Assembly (NCBI GenBank): GCA_015179125.1
Contig: WHVA01000115.1
Coordinates: 1 to 64,000 of the forward strand
Origin: Gautieria morchelliformis
Taxonomy: Eukaryota > Basidiomycota > Agaricomycetes > Gomphales > Gomphaceae
Direction: 5' to 3'
DNA: 64,000 bases
In this document: piece by piece, positions 45,313 through 55,290 of the stretch
How the letters are laid out: each line of letters opens with the position of its first letter
Position numbering within the stretch: position 1 is the first letter of the stretch
Made by a program: the position numbers and the translations under genes
The notes under the pieces: model-generated
Database searches by the model: none
The model's input: the letters and a program-made list of their open reading frames with translations, nothing else
Told to the model about the DNA's origin: nothing

Positions 45313-47172
45313 TTAGAGAAGGTTTGTACTACTTCTGAGTATATGCTTAAGCATATATTTGACAATGTCCCAGACCTCCTTTGAATCTTCTATGATTTTT
45401 AATGGTCTATATAAAATAATAGGAGTTCGATGTCTCCTTTCATTATTTGTTTTGTAGACCTTCATCCTTCCATCTTGTAGTACAAGTATGCCATAGACGG
45501 TAATTGTCTCTTGTGGTTGAGAGTTAGAATATAAGGTAATCATCATGCCTTTTATCAGACTATCATATATACAGCATTCATTACATTTATCATATCCTAC
45601 AACTAAAGGATACTTTGTTTTACCATCCAATATAACCTTAGCAACAATTATACAATGGGAATCGGGACTTAACACCCATTCCAAAACCCTAAAACCTGAG
45701 ATGCTGCCTATTATTAAATTATACAGCTCATCAGTGTCATGACGCGTTTATTTCTCATACTCAGGTGCTCTGTCCTGCCATTTCTCACCCCATTTCCGTG
45801 TTCATTCTGATCGCCATTGTCGTGTTTGGCAACCGATTCTCGCTGTTCGCACCAATTACCATAGCTACGCCGTCAAACGCACGATTGACGTCTTTGGACT
45901 GACTTGGCAGTCATCTCTGGGTCTACCACCTCCTCTGCTCGACCCTCTTCCAATGGTGTTCTGGTAAATTGGATTGCATGACCTGTGTATTTCCTGCACC
46001 TTGTTATCCCCATTTCCCCTTTCGCTACTCCTCCCCAGTGTTCACTCGGACGACCTGTCCTCCTCTATGTCACCTCTGTTCGCCCTTCCTCGCATTTCAC
46101 CAAACGATCATTCGCTGCTCGCATCATTTGCCAACAGGCACACCATCAAATCACGATCGACATCCCTCTCCGGCATGATGGCTCGTCAGTAACTCCATCA
46201 GCTTTTCATGTTCATATGAGCAGGGTGCGTTCATGGGACGTCCTACCCATAGGTGGGATCAACCCAGTAGATGAAGAACCCGTGCAGGGCGGTATATATG
46301 CGGGCCCCAAGACATGATTTCGTATACAGGTGTCTTCGCCACCTTCACTCTCCATCATTTCATGTTCTCCCTCTTCTCTCATTCTATTGTATGTTAATTC
46401 CATCTATGTTGTATCATGACTGCGCACCCCTATCCAACCCTGACTCGTGATGGCCTCTTTCCTATTCACTGATACCTTACGAGCATTCGATATAAGTAGT
46501 TTACATTCGCATGTATATTCCCCAGTTCAATTATCATACGTCGTTCATCTTGTGCAGCTTTGACCTCACTGTGGTCATCGTCTTAAGCCTTCTCTTGGAG
46601 ATTTCCATCTTCAACTAGCAGAGGACTTAGGCATCACTGGTGAGTTCTCATATTTCATCTTCGTTACCTTAGCCTTCGAACCATTTTCTGTGCTGTTGAC
46701 GAAGGGCTCCGAAGGAGCACCTTCGCCAGCGAAGGGATTGTCGAGACTTAGACAGCCCTTCCGTGAGACCTTGCACGTTACATCGTCAAGAGCCATGGGC
46801 TATTTCGCTATGACTGTAGATAGGGGGAGCCCCGTTCAGGCAACCCTCTTACCTTGTGAACATTCATTGGTTCACCTATTCGCCGAACGGCATACTTATT
46901 CGCACAAGTTATTCAGGCATTCCCTGTGTTCACTAATACACGATATTAACGCCTGAAAACCAATCTTGACAATCAGAACCGTAGTGATTTGGAAGGGTAA
47001 GCCATTGTGCACTAGAAACTGACCATTGTTCAAAGAACTCACGTTTGTCATTACAGGAGGAGACCTCTATATTTATTATCAGATCTCCTATTTTAACAAC
47101 AGACCTGTCTCCGGTTGTCTTGGTACTACCAAAAAAGGTAGATATCTTACGAACAATGCTTTTGATAACCAT
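45313..47172 (-). pseudogene. Island gene of unknown function, split by solo LTR
   Basis: The minus-strand N-part at 47172-46972 (MVIKSIVRKISTFFGSTKTT, NIEVSSCNDKREFFEQW) and the C-part at 45734-45313 (EWVLSPDSHCIIVAKVILDG, KYPLVVGYDKCNECCIYDSL) lie on either side of the LTR at 45735-46971. They read in the same phase, with a clean 5-bp target copy between. The C-part looks like a beta-rich domain of unknown family. The gene was therefore intact when the LTR element landed. Confidence 0.55.
45735..46971 (+). mobile_element. LTR family S, copy C (solo LTR in the island)
   Basis: A complete 1237-bp LTR, TGTCATGACG...CAATCTTGACA, is flanked by ATCAG on both sides (45730-45734 and 46972-46976). 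It is a solo Ty3/Gypsy-type LTR and postdates the arrival of the island gene it splits. Confidence 0.9.
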
Positions 47173-47774
47173 GGTTCATCTATATGAATTGACAACTTTG
47201 TGAAATCAGTTTTTATGTAGTATGTCATGGTATTATATCATCAAACCTGATAGAAATGCATTTATCTACATGCCCATAGTTGCTTAGTGTATAATATTAT
47301 GTCGTTCTGTGATAATAGGCACTGAACAAATATTATCTACAGCGCTAAGATACTCTTTACTATCAAAAAAGGCCATGCAAAAAGGTATGTTAATGAACTA
47401 TAGATAAGAAAGAAACCCTTACACATATCAGCAGACACCAACACATATACAGTAACTGAACATGACAGTGTCTTACTGTTTGATATTATTGCCGTTGGGT
47501 CACGTATTCCTCCACCTCATGAAAAGAGGACTACCACGATTTATAAGAAATGTCAGTCTGAAACTTTAGGTCCTTCATGCTGACTGATCTCATAATTAGC
47601 TACTTACAAGCTGAAATATATAGCAAAAGGCATACAAAAAAGAGTCAAGTCTATTCTGCAACTGTAGATAATAATCATATGATTCTATGACTAATAGAGG
47701 GTAGGAGCTGAATCCTGTCAAAACAAAAAATGAATACAAACTGAGTTTAATATGATATACAAGCTGGATTGACA
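47173..47774. other. AT-rich island spacer
   Basis: No supported gene. The minus-strand open frame at 47596-47781 is hydrophobic but without motifs. Confidence 0.4.
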
Positions 47775-47804
47775 ATGACATATATCCCTACAGCAGGAGA
47801 TTAA

Positions 47805-47987
47805 GTGATATTTATACATCCAGTGACTGGGGAGGAGATGAAGGGTGTTGTTACAGTAGTAGATATTCCAGGGAGGACAGCAACTATTCTTTATGATAAA
47901 AAGGGGCGGAGAGCGGGACCTTATCAGTTAATGCATCGAATACCAATAAACCAAAATATTGAAGCACTAAAACAAATAATTGACTAG
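47805..47987 (+). CDS. Small SH3-like hypothetical protein
   Basis: A 60-residue frame contains FIHPVTGEEMKGVVTVVDIP, TATILYDKKGRRAGPYQLM and a short helix at the end. The alternation of beta-strand-like segments suggests a small barrel, but this is inference. An in-phase ATG lies upstream at 47777 (MTYIPTAGD) but is cut off by a TAA, so the present start is a non-ATG codon or the gene is broken. It lies 175 bp upstream of the nuclease-like gene on the same strand. Confidence 0.35.
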   Translation: MIFIHPVTGEEMKGVVTVVDIPGRTATILYDKKGRRAGPYQLMHRIPINQNIEALKQIID

Positions 47988-48162
47988 ACTAACTGTTTAT
48001 ATACTAGAAAAGAATAAAATTTTCAGGTTGGTGAGCTTTGAAAAACCTCGTTATACAACTATATTTTTGTAAGGTGATAAGCTATATAAAATGTTATCAC
48101 AATATGTATCATTTTTCAAATATATTGAATGATAAGAGTAGAGTGTTTTGTAAAAGATAGAG

Positions 48163-48786
48163 ATGGATATAAAGGCTCTTTTGAGAACCTCTATTGAAGT
48201 TGCTATAGACCAGTATACTAATTCCAATAAATTGGAGTGTTACTGGTATGCTCCTTGGACCATAATTCTCATGGGTTGCTTTGCCAATACTATGATAATA
48301 ACTCCTCAACATGCATTTGTTTATGCTGTTGAAAATAGAGATGGAGAGGATAATGTAAGACATTTAATCCCTGATTTTACTGTTACTAAATATACTAAGA
48401 ATAATAACACTATAAATAGTACTACATTTTTAATAGTAGAAATAAAAAGAAGTGTTAAAACTACAGAAGAACTTGAAAAGATCTTCAAGGATACTCAGGA
48501 GCAACTGATAAATCAGGTGACAGTACTATTCCTAGATACCAATTATGAAAGTGTATATGGTATAGCTGCTATAGGGGAATATTGGAGACTTATTAAATAT
48601 AAAAATTTAAATCATAAGCAGAAACCCCAAAAACCTAGAAGTTCTTGGGATAGTGAGAGTTATGGTAAAAAAGTAGAGGTAGTAAAAATAGTACAAGTGT
48701 ATGGATCATTTGATATTTACAGGGGTACATATAAGGAGTATCTTGATAAGTTAAAAACATTGGTTATGAGCTTAGAAACAAATTGA
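48163..48786 (+). CDS. PD-(D/E)xK nuclease-like protein
   Basis: A 207-residue intact frame from ATG 48163. The motif IPD71F, about twenty residues before IVE93IK95, is the D...ExK signature of restriction-endonuclease-like nucleases. TQEQLINQ near 111-118 could be the following glutamine helix. The N-part has ISIEVAID-type helices and ECYWYAPWTIILMGCFAN. Among island genes only this one and its downstream partner look undamaged, which may mean recent selection. A role in transposition is inference: ISL2EU transposons pair a DDE_4 transposase with a YqaJ nuclease of the same fold. A host-like nuclease of unknown role is the alternative. Confidence 0.6.
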   Translation: MDIKALLRTSIEVAIDQYTNSNKLECYWYAPWTIILMGCFANTMIITPQHAFVYAVENRDGEDNVRHLIPDFTVTKYTKNNNTINSTTFLIVEIKRSVKTTEELEKIFKDTQEQLINQVTVLFLDTNYESVYGIAAIGEYWRLIKYKNLNHKQKPQKPRSSWDSESYGKKVEVVKIVQVYGSFDIYRGTYKEYLDKLKTLVMSLETN

Positions 48787-48818
48787 TATACCTACAATTC
48801 CTTAAAAGGATATTGGAT

Positions 48819-49169
48819 ATGTACTTCAGAACTCCAGTAGGATGGAAGGTAACAGAAGAAAAGATGATGGAACAATGTACTAGGTTAGGAATGAAAAATG
48901 TTGAAAATGATTCCAATTATCTCAGTAAGCTAGTTGGAGTCATAAAAGCTCTTGACTGTCCTATAGTAAGATTCTCTTTAGAAAGACAAGAAGACAGAAA
49001 AGAAAAAGGTAAAGATATCCCTTTTATATTGACAATATATGAAGGTCCCAAAAGAGAAGGAGAAATCAATGTGAATAAGATACTAAGCAAATTTCCTGAA
49101 ATATTTGAAAGAATAAAAAGAGATCTTGGAATAAAAGGAGAACCTCAATTCTTTTTAGGAGAGCCTTAG
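48819..49169 (+). CDS. Small hypothetical protein downstream of the nuclease
   Basis: A 116-residue frame from ATG 48819; the open frame itself reaches back to 48783 and touches the nuclease stop. It has MYFRTPVGWKVTEEKMMEQC, a leucine-rich middle (YLSKLVGVIKALDCPIVRFS) and a basic end with FPEIFERIKRDLG. It is undamaged, close behind the nuclease and of matching AT-rich codon use, so the two may be expressed together. No family was recognised. Confidence 0.45.
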   Translation: MYFRTPVGWKVTEEKMMEQCTRLGMKNVENDSNYLSKLVGVIKALDCPIVRFSLERQEDRKEKGKDIPFILTIYEGPKREGEINVNKILSKFPEIFERIKRDLGIKGEPQFFLGEP

Positions 49170-49204
49170 AATATATCATTGATAGTTTTTAAAATGTTTT
49201 CCTA

Positions 49205-49775
49205 GGAGGATGTTTATAAATGTCATATATATGTATATATAGCTTAGCTCATCTATATTTCATAAAATATATCAAAATTGAGGCAGTTGCCAGCACCTGT
49301 AAGGCATGCTTAATCCTAGCCCCAAAGTTCTTTCTCACAGTCTGCTGCTCCCCCAGGAAAGGGTGTATACCCATTGTCTAAACATCAATAGTTACATATC
49401 TTTGTACTATACATGCATATTATTTTAAACATACCTTCTAATCAGATCTCTCAACCATATATAATAATATAGTACAGGTATTGTCCATACTTGCTTCTAT
49501 ATTCTGTGATTGTACATCTAACATGTTTCATGTATACTTTTAATATATAGTCATCCACATCCTCTCTGAAATTGCTCTGTTATATCAATACACACCATGC
49601 TTTAGCACATACAACCATATTTTTAAAATATCAGAACATTCAAAAAAATTTAGGATGTCCACAATATACAAGTTGCTCAAAATGATGGATTATGAATTTG
49701 GTTAGGGTTGATATTTTAAAAGATATCTAATATATCCTAGAAGAATATACATTGTTGTCAACGTGAACATCCTCC
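49205..49775 (+). repeat. Island end repeat, right
   Basis: A 571-bp repeat nearly the same as 41262-41833 and in the same orientation, with TA on both sides. It lies 35 bp after the stop codon of the small downstream ORF. Confidence 0.85.
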
Positions 49776-49955
49776 TATGCATACATATGCCATTACACCT
49801 CTATCTATGCACATGTGCCACAATCCCAGCATGTGATGCCACAGCCCACCCCAATGTGCACCACTCACCTCCCCTCCACCCTCACAGCACCACCACAACA
49901 TGTGATGCCCACATACCTCCCCCCATACACATGTGAGGCTGCAGCACATCTCATG

Positions 49956-50301
49956 TGTTGGAGTACACAAGCGCTAGAAGCTACTAGAACATTAGTAAGC
50001 TTGCTCTCAAGATATTTAAGTCAGGCCAGCGTAGTTAGATTTCCTTACATGTTTGACAGAGCTCAGACAAACACAAAGTTAACTCTCAAGGTCTGCTCCG
50101 AAAACTTAACATCATGCGCATGTGCACCCCACCTGTCGATAGATTTTAGTATTATTGTAATATTACTTAGTATTTACCTAATATATATATCTTAAGTTGT
50201 GACTTAGTCTCAAGTCAATGAGTATTAATAAAGGGCATGCTATGAAATATGCCTCTGTGTCTGGGTAGTGCCAAGGCTAGTCTGTGATGTGTGACTAAAC
50301 A
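49956..50301 (+). mobile_element. Possible solo LTR, Copia-like start
   Basis: TGTTGGAGTACAC at 49956 resembles Copia LTR starts, and TAAACA at 50301 could be its end. AT-rich TATATATATC lies near 50182. No target duplication was found. Broken or misjudged. Confidence 0.3.
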
Positions 50302-50676
50302 TTGACACTTGGTCAAACACTCAGTATTTTGCATGCTTTACAATGGGAAATAACATTACAATATGGAGAGTGGTGTAAGGCAGAGTTGTACTACCTTAAG
50401 GGAGCTGGAAACATTTATTGGCCATGTAATTGCAGTGCTTGATCAGGCCCTGTCAGGATACCGACGGCTGGATCAGGCCGACAGGCCTGATCAGGTAATT
50501 CGGGATTTTCCAACAGAATGACATGAAGGCAGAAGCGCTGCTAAAGGTGTGTAGGGATTAGAGGGTTGGGGCCGGTAAGTGGAGAACGCAGGGTCGCGTC
50601 CGACGCACAGACACGTAGTTAGGTAGCCACGGTTATGCTTGACCGTGGCAGTATATTAGTTGAACAATAGCTAGTT

Positions 50677-50709
50677 GTACCTCAGTGAATTGTCCATTCA
50701 CTGAGGTAC
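50677..50709. other. Perfect hairpin, 14-bp stem
   Basis: GTACCTCAGTGAAT pairs with ATTCACTGAGGTAC around a TGTCC loop. A second copy at 50792-50818 keeps the core and loop but has a different, still paired, outer base pair. Confidence 0.85.
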
Positions 50710-50791
50710 ATACCGTTTCTGTATACCAAGACGAGCGGTAGCTTATACTTTGTCTATAGCTCCTTTGTCTCTTGGTATAGTAGTAATACAT

Positions 50792-50818
50792 GCTCAGTGA
50801 ATTGTCCATTCACTGAGC
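50792..50818. other. Perfect hairpin, 11-bp stem, second copy
   Basis: GCTCAGTGAAT pairs with ATTCACTGAGC around TGTCC. The surroundings (CTCCTT.GTCTCT) are also repeated, so the two form a ~110-bp direct repeat. Confidence 0.85.
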
Positions 50819-50851
50819 TCCTTCGTCTCTAGTCTACTGTGCTCATACCAA

Positions 50852-51178
50852 CAAGGTGAAGGCTCTTGAGGGGACAATGGTCAAGTTAGCTATGTGAACT
50901 CTTATAAGCTTCTTTTCTTGACATGTTTGCATATTGTACGCTGCACATCGCAAACTAATTAAAATCCCAGTTGTTATCCAAGACAATTCTTTTTGTTGTG
51001 CCGACTAAGGTACATGAGTAGGCCTTGCACACGAACAAAACTGTGCATGCAAGCTGAACTCTGTGCATGCGCATGGGCATATCCAGCACCGCACAAACAC
51101 CAAAATACCAGAAATAGCACGGGCGCAGCCTAATTTTTGTGCATTTTGACCACCATAGCAATGTAGGTTATATATAAG
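50852..51178. other. Spacer
   Basis: No supported gene. It includes TTTTGTGCATTTTGACCACCAT near 51135-51153, a word repeated at the other end of the captured-gene element. Confidence 0.4.
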
Positions 51179-51430
51179 GTGAGTACCAGAGCTCTAATCC
51201 GTCCAACCAGGCTCATAGCCTTCAGGCGCATGCACCGTACTGGGAAGCGCCGTGCAATCGAGGTGCGCCGTAGGCAGGATGCGGTGGACGTGCACGCACG
51301 TACCAACAGGTGGCCTGTGGTGGACGTGGACCGTACCGAGGGTGGGCCTACGGTGCAGGTGCACCGTATTGAGGGGTGGCAGATGATGCCGGTGCACCGT
51401 ATGGAGGCGCAGCGGTATGATGGTCAAAAT
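51179..51430 (+). repeat. 33-bp palindromic minisatellite, left array
   Basis: Units near CGTAC..AGG.GTGGCCTA followed by CGGTGCAGGTGCACCGTA. GGTGCAGGTGCACC is an inverted word inside each unit. Diverged, about seven copies. It is the same family as 54595-55290. Confidence 0.7.
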
Positions 51431-51714
51431 GCACAAATATTATTTTGCGCGCGCGCGACAAAAATGGGACACCGCGCACCTGGGTATGCGCCATTATGGG
51501 TGGCTATGGGTGGTCATAGGCCAGCCGTGTGCTTGCCATGTCGGCATGGAGTTAGAACTTGTCCTGGTATCAGTCTTTTTGCGCCATCGAGCACCACTCG
51601 CACCACCTATTCATCCTCTTTTTGGTCTGCTGGCAGCTCACGGCATGTTTGCATGATCAAGCGTGACAAACTCCTATACTGCTCCTTCAACAACATCGGT
51701 GTAATTTGGAGTGA

Positions 51715-52727
51715 GTGGTCTTCCATACTTCTTCTCCTTTTCATCGCGTTCTGATCTGCTTGCAGTGTTATTAGCCAGTGGGTGGTGTTGTTTTTTTTCG
51801 TGTACAAGCGAGTTTTGCGCGAAGTGCGCTTTTGCCACAGGACTTTCATTCATTCAGCACGCATCCGAGGCCATGGAGATCCAGATTAAGAAAGACAAGA
51901 CCATGACCACTGCTTGCTGTCCAGAGATTTACTTCCAGTGGCACCCATTCACTCTTACTTCTGCCCCGAGGAGGACTATATCTCGGTTCACGTTCGGGTG
52001 GCTGGTGACTTCACGAGCGCCCTGGCCGCGACCCTGGGCTGTGACTTTCACAGCAAGCAGCAGGGTGGTCCAATGTCAACCCACCCGTCAACAAGGTCCT
52101 TCCCTGTGTCATGGTTGATGGTCCATTTGGAAGTGTGTCCGAGGACTTTTCGAATTATGGCACCGTGCTTCTCGTTGGTGCCGGTATCGGTGTCACTCCG
52201 CTTGCGTCCATCCTCAAGTCTATCTCGTACCAAATGACCAGCTTCAACAATTCCAAGTCTACCCGTCTCTCCAAGGTATGACCTTCATTTCAAAGTGGCC
52301 TCAGCGTCCTTATCTATGATGGCAGGTCTATTTCACATGGGTGATTAGTGACTTTGGTATGGCCCACCGGTTCTACTCGCTATTGCGTGATCGAGGAGCA
52401 GGAGACGAAGAACCGGATTGAGATCAGCATCTACCTCACGGCCAAGGTCAAGGAAGACGACATGAGCAACGTAACGGTGCGGAAAAAGACGCCATCACCT
52501 CCCTGCGTACGCCGACCCACTCTGGCAGGCCGAACTGGGACCGAGTCTCCTGTCCATAGTGGATAAACACCCTGACACGGATGTTGGAGCCTGTTTCTGT
52601 GGACCACCGGTGTTGTCTAAGACGTGCGTTTGACGCTTTTCGGAACATCTTTCTGTGAGAGCTGACGTACGTCGTCTAGATCGCATGTGATGTACACCAA
52701 GCCCAAGGTACATGGTTTTTCTTTGGC
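51715..52727 (+). pseudogene. nox: NADPH oxidase (NOX) C-terminal half, captured
   Basis: NOX enzymes pass electrons from NADPH via FAD and haem to oxygen at the membrane. Here only the cytoplasmic dehydrogenase half is kept. Visible parts are MEIQIKKDKT, YFQWHPFTLTSAP (FAD site), [56 protein letters not shown] (NADPH site) and, after a 50-nt intron (52276-52325), VYFTWVISDFG. IEISIYLTAKVKEDDM, TSLRTPTHSGRPNWDRV and CFCGPPVLSK follow. The blocks lie in several frames, so at least four indels break it, and a segment is missing between the FAD-domain start and YFQW. The transmembrane haem domain is absent. Confidence 0.85.
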
Positions 52728-52771
52728 AAGGTTCGTGCGTCATGCCGACCCGCCGAGCATCTGTCTGGGAC

Positions 52772-53293
52772 AGCCTCGCCTCAATGCCGTTACATATAGA
52801 TGGCCGCTCAACCTCTTCGTTACGCCCCATAGGTATTGTCTTCGAATCTCTATGTAGATCACGTCAAAGGGTCAGCGTCGTCTGCTTTTGACCGACTAAA
52901 GCTCTTGCATCTGTTTCTGGGCCGATCCAGGTTCGCTTGACTGCTGAACAACCATCAAAGGCTACATTTGAGGTTTTAGTATGACCTCTGTCTGGTATCT
53001 CAAGTAAGTGTGATGATGATTACTTCTACTTTACACCATTGATATGCACTTTTAGATACCGATGCGAAGTCATTTTCAACAGTGCTCCGTACATTGCTTG
53101 CTCCATGCCTCGTCCTTACCCAAAACCCTGAGACACTCGTCCAGCCTGTCGTACAATCTTTGACTTAACCACGCCTGATCAGGATCCCTTTCTGGCCGTT
53201 GCTTTCATCAATCCAGTCTAGCCCTCCTTCAAGCCTCCTCCTTTCCGATGCGCGGTGTCGTGTGTGCAGCTGCCATTGGACATATGAAAAGCA
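52772..53293. other. Gene-scrap region inside the inner element
   Basis: On the plus strand QVRLTAEQPSKATFEVLV and, after a possible intron, YRCEVIFNSAPYIACSMPRP look protein-like but are unrecognised. Confidence 0.25.
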
Positions 53294-53998
53294 TCATTCA
53301 GATCCAGAACTCACCTCGTCCGGCGTTGACGGGAGCTTCATTGCGTCTCTGAGAAAATATCCCGAAATCCAGTGAGACGTCACTTCGTACGTGTATCCAT
53401 TGTTGGTGGTAAACTGCAAAATGTCCCCCCGTGCGTTTAAAACGGGAGAAGAAAAGCTACCAGTGCACCGTTGATTGCGACAGATATTCTTGGCTGGCAC
53501 TATTCCGCGATATATTGAGGATACCCACTGCTTGCTGTCTGGATGCGAGTGTGGCGGGTCAGATAATGTGCTATAGCTCCAGTACCCTGCGCGATTCCCT
53601 TGTGGGATGTCGGCCTATACCAAGCTCTTCCGCCGTTTGCTCTATTAGTACAGTACAGTCCAGCCGCGTTTCGGAACAAGTCAATGCTTTCACGCACCAT
53701 CAAATAGGTTGCTCCATGATGGTGTATATCCGGTCGCAAGGATAACTGTGCTAGCTTTCAACGCTTCCCCACTCAGCAGAACATACGGTTCTACACGTAC
53801 AAGCTTTATCTTTCCAGAGTGGACGAGCGCGTGGAAGCCGTTGGGACGCCCGACACCCTCGTCGTTGGTGTGGATCCCCCAGAATAATAAGGAATGCGCG
53901 TTGCGAAGCAGAGAACAAGTACACCGGCAACAGCTCCCCAAAGTCAGAGTGTCGTCGAGACTTGACGAACAGGGGTCAACCCCACTCCCTTCTTCCAC
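53294..53998 (-). pseudogene. Flavin-containing monooxygenase-like fragment
   Basis: Minus-strand blocks match the C-terminal half of fungal FMO-like flavoproteins, which use FAD and NADPH to oxygenate substrates. Visible parts are GFHALVHSGKIKLVRVEPYV followed by VILATGYTPSW (the ATG(Y/F) motif of this family) at 53998-53690, GLYCTNRANGGRAWYRPTSH near 53600-53660, and PAKNICRNQ with NGYTYEVTSHWISGYFLRDA at 53500-53294. The N-terminal FAD-binding GxGxxG part is absent, the frames are discontinuous, and the gene lies tail to tail with the NOX piece. Confidence 0.6.
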
Positions 53999-54432
53999 AG
54001 ATTTTCTAGAAGAGATCCGGGCAGTGCACGAGTAAGAGGAAGGTCAATACCTCCAGTTCATGGAAAGGTGATGAAGAAATAAACGAGGACGCGGAACAAG
54101 TTCCGGTCATCCTTACATGAAATCTCCTTGCAGTCCGATTACGATGTCTTCCTGCGACTCGCGAAGACCGGCGCAAGATTAGTGTACAGCGCCATACCTC
54201 AACGCTGTCTTATCCCTTTCGTACATCCACACTCGCATATCCATTACTGTACCTCTGCATCCCCATATCTACTCTGTCGAAACTTGAGCGATAGGATTTC
54301 ATCAGATGAGTGACTTTTTTTTATTGCAGCAAGTAGTGATGGAAAATTGAAATCACGACTATACAGAATAGTAATGTGAGACTGTCCTTGACAGATGCTC
54401 GGCGGGTCAGCATGACGCACGACCCACGACCC

Positions 54433-54594
54433 AGCCAAAAGCTTGCAAGCTTTGGCTAACTCGTGCGTCATGCCGACATGGCAAGCGCACGGCCGAACGA
54501 CGTATTTGTCACTCGTGGCCTACAACCACCCATAGACGGTTCCATTTTCGTCGCGCGCGTGCAAAATAATATTTGTGCATTTTGACCGCCATAC
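54433..54594. other. Right inverted spacer of the outer element
   Basis: It contains AGCCAAAAGCTTGCAAGCTT, a hairpin word, then CGTGCGTCATGCCGACATGG, the inverted partner of the left spacer at about 51420-51560. Confidence 0.6.
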
Positions 54595-55290
54595 GGCGGA
54601 TGGTGCAGACCGTACCACCTGGCGGCCTACGGTGCAGGTGTACCATACGGAGGGCCGCCGATGGTGCAGCTGGACTGCACGCAGGGGCGGCCTACGGTGG
54701 ACCTGCACCGTACGGAGGGGGGGCGGATGGTGCAGGTCGACCGTACCACCTGGCGGGCTACGGTGCAACTGTACCATACGGAAGGGCCGCGGACGGTGCA
54801 GCTGCACCGTACGCACCGTACGGAGGGGCGGCGGATGGGCTGCACCGTACCACTTGGCGGCCTACGGTGCAAGTCTACCATACGGAGAGGGCGCGAATGG
54901 TGCAGCTGCACCGTACGCAGGGGCGGCCTACGGTGGACCTCCACCGTACGGAGGGGCGCGGATGGTGCAGCTGCACCGTACCACCTGGCGGCCTACGGTG
55001 CAGGTCTACCATACGGAAGGGCCGCGGATGGTGCAGCTGCACCCGCAGGGGCGGCGAACGGTGCACGTGCACCTACCCTACCGAGGGGCGCCCTATGGGG
55101 CATGTGCACCGCACCCATTGGGCGCCGATGGTGCAGGTGGACTGTACTGACAGGCGGCCGGGTACGGTGCAGGCGCACCGGACGCGGGGGCGGCGGATGG
55201 TTCAGGGGAGAGGGCGGCGGCGGCGGGCTGCGGTGCACAGGCACCGTACTGAGGCCGCGAGGCGGAGGCGTAGGAATGCGCGTCTGATTT
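54595..55290 (+). repeat. 33-bp palindromic minisatellite, right array
   Basis: About twenty units of the type CGGATGGTGCAGGTCGACCG followed by TACCACCTGGCGG. The words GGTGCAGCTGCACCGTA and TACGGTGCA..TGCACCGT are inverted repeats, so neighbouring units can pair. All three plus frames stay open for more than 190 codons and minus frames for about 100. These open frames are treated as artefacts. Confidence 0.9.

Larger units (their letters stand above)
41262..49775. mobile_element. AT-rich island bounded by ~571-bp direct repeats
   Basis: The island is visibly richer in A+T than its flanks, and the change happens exactly at the two end repeats (41262-41833 and 49205-49775). The repeats lie in the same orientation and differ at roughly ten positions. 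Each has short inverted ends (GGAGGATGTT / AACATCCTCC), and TA lies outside both outer ends. Inside are a decayed chromodomain transposase, a repeat protein, a tRNA-like sequence, an interrupted minus-strand gene, a small ORF and a nuclease-like ORF pair. A composite mobile element is the simplest reading. Two independent MITE insertions at the borders is the alternative. Confidence 0.55.
50451..50851 (+). mobile_element. Possible solo LTR rich in hairpins
   Basis: TGTCAGGATACCG at 50451 and ACCAACA at 50851 are plausible Gypsy LTR ends. The segment carries CCACGGT/ACCGTGG (50625-50648) and two copies of a perfect CTCAGTGAAT/ATTCACTGAG hairpin. No flanking duplication was found. Confidence 0.35.
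52728..54432. mobile_element. Inner element with ~44-bp inverted ends carrying FMO
   Basis: GG.TCGTGCGTCATGC.GACC, followed by CGCCGAGCATCTGTC..GGACAG, occurs at about 52728-52771 and inverted at 54388-54432, with about four differences. The element interrupts the end of the NOX fragment, so it is nested and younger than the NOX capture. It carries gene scraps but no transposase, like Pack-type nonautonomous transposons. Confidence 0.55.

Noticed and set aside
41262-49775. Island end repeats considered as LTRs of a retroelement.
   Set aside because: The copies have inverted ends, TA or TAT target copies rather than 5 bp, no primer site or purine tract inside, and no reverse transcriptase between them.
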